Under the pieces are notes generated by a model that saw only the letters and a list, made by a program, of their open reading frames with translations, was not told the DNA's origin and did not search any database. This document shows positions 58,618 to 64,000 of a stretch of DNA of 64,000 nt, one piece after another. Numbering within the stretch: the stretch's first letter is position 1; the number at the start of each line of letters is the position of its first letter. The stretch comes from Theobroma cacao (lineage: Eukaryota; Streptophyta; Magnoliopsida; Malvales; Malvaceae): the NCBI RefSeq assembly GCF_000208745.1, contig NC_030855.1, positions 6,095,839 to 6,159,838 on the forward strand. The letters are read 5' to 3'. Made by a program: the position numbers and the translations under genes.

Positions 58618-61254
58618 TGTGAGATCCTGTCAAGCTCGATTGAAAGACGGTATTGTACCGAGTGGTACAACTAAGTTAAATCGAGTCTTCAACTAGTTCA
58701 AATAGAAATTCTAAGAGGAATTTGAAAATTTTAAAACACACAGAATGGTTTAGAATAGTGATTCGGAGTTCAAGGTCCAGTTTGAAATCTATCAAAAAAA
58801 CTGACCTATTAGGGACAAAACGGTCATTTTACCATTTGATGATAAAATGTAGATTTTTAGCCAAGATTTGATCACATTTGATCAAGAATAATTATATGAA
58901 ATATAATTATGATTATTGCAGTATAAAATGATGTTTAGTAGTGAAAAATTGTGATTCTCGGTATTTTTGGAGCACAAGGGCAAAATGATAATTTTGCCAC
59001 TAGAAGACTAAATGAGAATTTTTATAAAATGATTTTTTTGCCCCATTTGGTTAATATTGATTAATATTAGTGTTATTTGAGGTTGAAAAGTAGAAATGAT
59101 GTGATTCCGGTACATTTCGGAGTATAGGGGTAAAATCGTAATTTTTTTGCCCTTGGGGTAAATCTGTAAAATTTTTGCCCCAGCACTTGTCAAGACCAAG
59201 GGATTTTAATTGTGGTAGGATTGGATAAATACCAAAATATTTGTGGTGAAAAATGTAGAAGAAAAAGTCAAAAAGTTAAAAAAATGGGCCAATAAGCATG
59301 TGATACATGGCATGCTTGATTATTTTATTATTTTTTATAGAAATCAGCCCATTAAATCCTCAATTCTCTCACCATGTTCAGCCTAGGCAACCAGCAACAA
59401 GAAAAAAGGAAGAACAAAGGGAAAAACAAGAAAACCTAGGTGGAAATTCAAAAAAAAAGTGAAGAAATCAAGGAAACAAGCTAGGTAAGTTAGAATTTCT
59501 TTAATTCTCCTTGATACCTAACTTACCCATGCTTTTGTTCTTGATTTTCATGGTTGAATATTGAGTTTTCATGATGAATTCAATTCTGCAAAATGGGTAT
59601 GGAAGAGGAATTATTGTTGGAATAATTTGATTTTAGACTATGTTAGTGTTTAGGGATAGTTAAGCATGGTTATGAACAAAAACACAAAAGAAATATTCAA
59701 ATTCTCTAGGGTTCCTTATTGGTCGAACCATGAGGGCTGAATATCAATGGGGGATTGTTTTTATTTCAAGGAAAATGGCTTGGAAATATGATGAATTAAG
59801 GTGAAACGGTTATGTAGAAAAATTTCGGTGCTAGTGCACCAAATGACTGAATTTTTCTATAAGGAACTGTGAGGATTCTAATGCTGAATTTGGCTTTATT
59901 TAAATGGTATGTGGTAAACTAAGGTATTAGAGGAGAAATGGATTAATTTGGAGGTGATTTGGACATAATCGCCAATTAATCGGGTGATCGGTCGAATTTA
60001 ATTGATACCGTGATTAAGCGATAATCGGACGTATTTTTGCATTTACGTATCAAGCATTAGTAATTTAAATTAGTTTATATCAATTTAGGGACAATATAGT
60101 AAATTCCTCGACTTTGTTATTTGTCAAGGTAGTGAGACGTCCGGAAAAGACAAAGGAATTGCGCTTGAGGGCCATTAGTTCGAGTGCACTCGGAATCCGA
60201 ATTTTCGATACCGGTGAGTGGACTTGCATTTCAAACTTGTTTTGGGGAATATGAAAGATTCTATCCAACTTGTCTTAGAAAATGTACCTTGGGAACAAGC
60301 TTTTAGTACAATGATTTTATATTGTGAAAATGTGCTATACAATGGTTTATGTGTTATCACAATATGATAAAATGCATGATATGCATTGGATGTTTCTTTG
60401 CATGTTGATTTGGACCCGGCTATGTGCGAGTAGGAGTGCACATAAGTCGTTGCTGACCTGACTATGTGCGAGTAGGAGTGCACATAAGCCGTTGCTGACC
60501 CGGCTATATGTGAGTGGGAGTGCACATAAGTCGTTGTTGACCCGGCTATATGCTCATAAGCCGTTGCATATGAGATGATGATGATGGGATGGTGTGCATG
60601 TTGATGATGGATATATGGTTGTAAATGCAAATATGTAAGCATTTGTTTTGTTGAAATTTGGAAGTTTACATGTGTTACATGTTGCTATTGTTATTTTAGC
60701 AGGTTGACTTGTTTTAAGAGAAAAAGGGTTTGGAATAGTAGTTAGATGAAAATGGCCTTATTTTCAACTGGTGCATCATGATTGTCAAATTTCCTAGTTG
60801 AGATTGCTTGTTCCCTTCTAATATTCACTCACTGAGTATTGTACTCACGTTTTATAAAAATTCATGTTTTCAGATTAGATGACTGTTGGACCCTAGATCG
60901 AAGAGTCCCCGTAGTGCATCTCCTGGGTATGTGTCTGGCATTCGATAGTAATCCCTTTTATTGTAAATGTCTCCGCTAGAAGTCATGGGTCCTTTTGTAT
61001 TGTGAATACAGTCTAACAATGTGAATATGTGTATGCAATGTAAATTGCTAAATACATGACTAGTATAGTACATGTATATTGTTATCGATAATGCTATTGT
61101 ATTTTGGCTATGTTCACACTCGAAAAAAAGTGTGTGTATGCATGATATGATAAAATTGTTAAGCAAAGGTAAATAGATAGGCTTGCTTGGGCTTAGTGAG
61201 CTATGCTCATTGAGCTCATGAGCCGGTCATGGCCCGGGAAATTGGGTCGTGACA
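58618..61254 (+). mobile_element. Solo Ty3/gypsy-type LTR (copy B), 2.64 kb
   Basis: It runs TGTGAGATCCTGTCAAG to GGGTCGTGACA. A perfect CTTCT duplication flanks it (58,613-58,617 and 61,255-61,259). Its last 351 bp match 1-354 closely. It contains a 42-bp tandem repeat at 60,413-60,567. The minus ORFs at 60,175-60,642 and 60,870-61,166 read through LTR sequence and are not genes. Confidence 0.9.
60413..60567 (+). repeat. 42-bp tandem repeat, about 3.6 copies, in gypsy LTR copy B
   Basis: Units start at GACCCGGC/GACCTGAC on 60,413, 60,455, 60,497 and 60,539, exactly 42 bp apart. Each contains GAGTGCACATAAG. The last unit is shortened. Confidence 0.9.
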
Positions 61255-61259
61255 CTTCT

Positions 61260-61490
61260 CTTGATTTCATGGTCGATTGATGATCAAAATTTTTGGAGTT
61301 AACAAATTCGGTGAGATTAATAGTAAGGTTAAGGAATTTAGGGATTAGTCGCTATATACTTCAAGGGTTAGGGTTTAGGGGATAAGGAATTTGCATGTTG
61401 GTTAAGAGAGGTGTAGGCCACATAGCTTAAAAAAGCCACGTGCCAATTTTTTTTTTTAAAGAAGAAATTTTTTTAGTCTAACATTAACCA
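61260..61490 (-). mobile_element. 5' leader and terminal region of the minus-strand MULE
   Basis: This is the arm that belonged directly upstream of the MULE at 53,480-56,990 before the two LTR inserts. It is inverted-complementary to 61,570-61,835, sharing GGTTAAGGAATTTA, GGGTTTAGGGG/GGGGTTTAGGGG and GGTGTAGGCCA. Confidence 0.6.
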
Positions 61491-61984
61491 AAATGTCCTC
61501 TTTCTTTTTCAATTTATGTATGGTCAAAGTACCCATAGGTTTGACAATAGACGATGCTAACATGTCATTGAAAAAATTTTTTTTTGAAAGAAAAAATTGG
61601 CATGTGAACTTTTTTTAAACACATGGCCTACACCTTTTTTAGTACACCAACGGATTCCTTTTCCCCTAAACCCCGACCCTTAAAGTAAACAATAAGTAAT
61701 ACTTAAATTCCTTAACCATACCGTTAATCTCAATGGATCCACTAATCCCAAAAATTCTTATCACCAATTGATCGTCAAATCAAAAGTGAACACCAATCAA
61801 CCGTGAAGTCGAGAGTAAACACCAATGACTACTGCAAGCTCATGTGCGGCCGAAAGTAATATGTTAGGCCTAGTTATTAGGGTAGGAAGCTCAAACTGAG
61901 CGAGAGAATAGGAAGCTTAAAAACAAAAGGTCCACAATGATTACATCTAGTCCAATGATCTAGAGAGTTTTATTTTAACAAGTT

Positions 61985-63669
61985 TGTCAGAATGGTTAGC
62001 TCAGAGGTAAAAATCTCAAGAGGGGGTGAATTGAGTGTTTTAAAAAATTCTTTGAAACCTCTTTAGCAAGATAAACTCTTTTGCAATCTAAGGATGAAAA
62101 GCCTTCAAGACCAAGCAATTAAGAGGTGTAAAAATTCTTTTGAGAGTGATTTGAAAATTATTTACAAGTGAAGACACAATGAGAGGAATTTTAACAAACA
62201 CAATGAAGACACAATATTTATAAAGGTTCAACATCGATGTCTACGTCCTCTCTCTTGGCTAAGTAAGGAGTTTGTAATCCACTATGGAAAATACTTTTTA
62301 AGACTCAAGTATAACCTTTACAACAATGCCTTTTTTTAGATTCAAGTACAACTCATACTATACCTTTTCACGGGAGTAAGCACAACATTTATAATTCCTT
62401 TTTACAAGAGCAAGCACAATCCTTATAATGCCTTTTCGAGGAGCAAGCACAACCTCTCTACCTTTTCAAGGGTTAAGGTATAACCATTCTAAGCACTCTA
62501 CCTTTCAAGGATAAAGTATAACCTTTATAAAGATTACAAGGAGTATGAAGTTTAAGCGAAGAATGTCCCTAAAAAAGCTAAATACAATCAATGAATACAA
62601 GACAGAAGGCCTAATAAAGGAATAGAATAACTTTCAGCTTAATGAATTAAAAATGAGGAACATTTGATTTGAAAGGTGACAAAGTAGGGATTTTTGTTTT
62701 AGAGCTTCACTTTTACTTGGAATATCTTCTCTAGGTGCTTTCACTCTTCAAAAATGAGTTCTAGTATTTTATTTATATGTAGAAGCTTTGTTTTAGCCGT
62801 TTGAGGGTTTGATTTCAAATTTCTAGCTATTAAGTTTGTCTTTTTGCAATTTGTCTGATATGACATCTCGATACCTACGATCTGAGTCTCGATACTTTTA
62901 CTTCCAAAATCAACTAATGTCTTGATACTTCAGATACTTGTCCCGATACGTGTTCTTCCTTGATGACTCCCAGACTAAGCCTTGTCTCGATACTTCATTG
63001 GCTTGGTCTCAATAAATAACAGTTTGCTTTGTGAAAAATCATAAATGGAGATGTGGTCTTGATACTTGACAACTACTCTCAATACTAGTGCACTTGACCT
63101 CTTGAAATCTTAGGCTCTAAAAACAAGGTCTCGATACTGCGTAAATGTGTCTCGATACTAAGATACTTCTCTAAAATTTGATGTCTGAAGGTGAAGTCTT
63201 GATATAAAAGCTCGAATCTCGATACATTTATACTTCTTTTCTAGAATTTGAAAGTTGAAAGCAAGGTTTCGATACGTTGAATTTGTTTCTCAATGCACTA
63301 GTACTTGCTCTCTAAAATTCTGCTTTCCCGAGGAGATGGTGTCTAGATCTCAATACTTTAATACTTATCCTCTTAATTTTGGTCTTTCAACACATGGAGT
63401 CTCGATACACATCAGAGATGTCTCGATATACCTTCTTCCTTAGGCTGTTTCCTAAGGCATTCAAAGCTAAAAGTTTAAATACCCTCATGAAAGGTCTCGA
63501 TACTTCGAGTTAGTTTAAGCCTCTTTTAATGCAATTACACTTTAAGTACTTAGCCTATTTTTCAAACATATTGCATAAAGGTTTTTACAAAGTCCTAATG
63601 CACTTATAGATTCATATTTTGATCATTAACTTTTGTCATATTAAAACAGAATCAATTATAAAGCTAACA
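61985..63669 (-). mobile_element. Solo SIRE-like LTR in the plus-strand MULE
   Basis: On the minus strand it runs TGTTAGCTTTATAATTG to AACCATTCTGACA, with the C-rich AATTCACCCCCTCTT block near the end. A perfect AAGTT duplication flanks it (61,980-61,984 and 63,670-63,674). It carries a third version of the paired-motif array (62,866-63,503) and a tandem region of about 37-bp units with AGCACAACC (62,300-62,545). Confidence 0.92.
62866..63503 (-). repeat. Array of paired TCTCGATAC motifs (LTR U3, family 3)
   Basis: Plus-strand motif starts are 62,866/62,887, 62,920/62,941, 62,985/63,007, 63,057/63,077, 63,129/63,150, 63,197/63,217, 63,267/63,288 and 63,400/63,421, with single copies at 63,348 and 63,495. 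Spacing within pairs is 20-22 bp. Confidence 0.8.
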
Positions 63670-63674
63670 AAGTT

Positions 63675-64000
63675 CAAGGCCTGAAATGGATGAGGCACGC
63701 AAGGTGAAATCTAGTGGGAGGCACTGCACTTCAAATTTGCCCATCTCAAACTTTTTCGTGGGTTAAACTTTTAAAGATTCGAGAAATTTTAAAGCTGTTC
63801 TCAGTGAGTGCTTAATGGCAAAGCATTTTGCATTCTTTTATAAGAAAAATGACAAAGTCAAAGCAAAAGCAAAATGTGCTGCCATTGGGTGTGAATAAGA
63901 GATCTTTGTTTTGAAACAAGGGAATGACAACTCATTTAGAGTTAAGACTTACTACAAGTTCACCATTGTCTACCCACAAATAAAAACAAGAGGATAAAAG
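63675..64000 (+). pseudogene. N-terminal MuDR domain of a second MULE transposase, partial
   Basis: The forward frames read VLSECLMAKHFAFFYKKND, KAKAKCAAIGCE and NSFRVKTYYK. The DNA matches the minus strand of 55,423-55,860 at most positions, with the same stop after the GCE residues. The window ends before the transposase core. Confidence 0.75.

Larger units (their letters stand above)
61523..64000 (+). mobile_element. Second MULE, plus strand, head-to-head with the first, running off the window
   Basis: It starts at GGTCAAAGTACCCATAGG (61,523) with a leader matching the other MULE in inverted orientation. It then jumps to sequence matching the minus strand of 55,850-56,000 (61,850-61,984). 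It is split by a solo LTR (61,985-63,669) and resumes with the transposase N-terminus. The region equivalent to 56,000-56,900 of the first MULE is missing. Confidence 0.65.

Noticed and set aside
60175..60642. 155-residue minus-strand ORF with repeated HIAGS..YVHS
   Set aside because: It is the antisense reading of the 42-bp tandem repeat in the gypsy LTR. The protein repeat follows from the DNA repeat, and there is no homology.

Overview
This window is nuclear DNA of a flowering plant, almost certainly a dicot. It is AT-rich, has one long intron-rich plant gene, and the rest is nested plant transposable elements. I cannot name the species from sequence alone.

The only intact host gene is on the minus strand at 17,664-37,520. 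It has 18 exons and encodes a 761-residue oxidosqualene cyclase. I assembled every exon by eye and the joints keep frame. It carries the three residues that define cycloartenol synthase (Tyr414, His481, Ile485), so I call it CAS, the entry enzyme of plant sterol synthesis. It has an altered catalytic motif (DCTSE instead of DCTAE), one GC-AG intron, and a 6.2-kb antisense copia retrotransposon in intron 16. That element is itself split by a 1.74-kb LTR-like insert.

Left flank (1-17,110), in order: the end of a Ty3/gypsy LTR; a SIRE-like copia remnant (RT, RNase H, a downstream env-position ORF and the 3' LTR); a decayed CACTA transposase; a deleted copia element whose RT is split by a solo SIRE-like LTR; and one end of a second CACTA element.

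Right flank (37,801-64,000), in order: a fold-back element with arms of about 800 bp starting 281 bp upstream of the CAS start codon, carrying a solo LTR; a copia element (minus strand) with clear LTRs and an AATTT target duplication; a 2.9-kb solo gypsy LTR; AT-rich DNA with a perfect 21-bp hairpin and a small MULE-type MITE; then two head-to-head Mutator-like (MULE) elements that hold an LTR-like insert, two more solo LTRs and a MITE.

Five solo LTRs are delimited here. Four have perfect 5-bp target duplications and one has a near match, so LTR-LTR recombination has been active. The most unusual pattern is in the SIRE-like LTRs. Three LTR families each carry seven or eight pairs of a roughly 10-bp motif. 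The motif differs between families, but the two members of a pair always start 19-22 bp apart, about two helical turns. This looks like a diversifying protein-binding array and is the best candidate here for an undescribed system.
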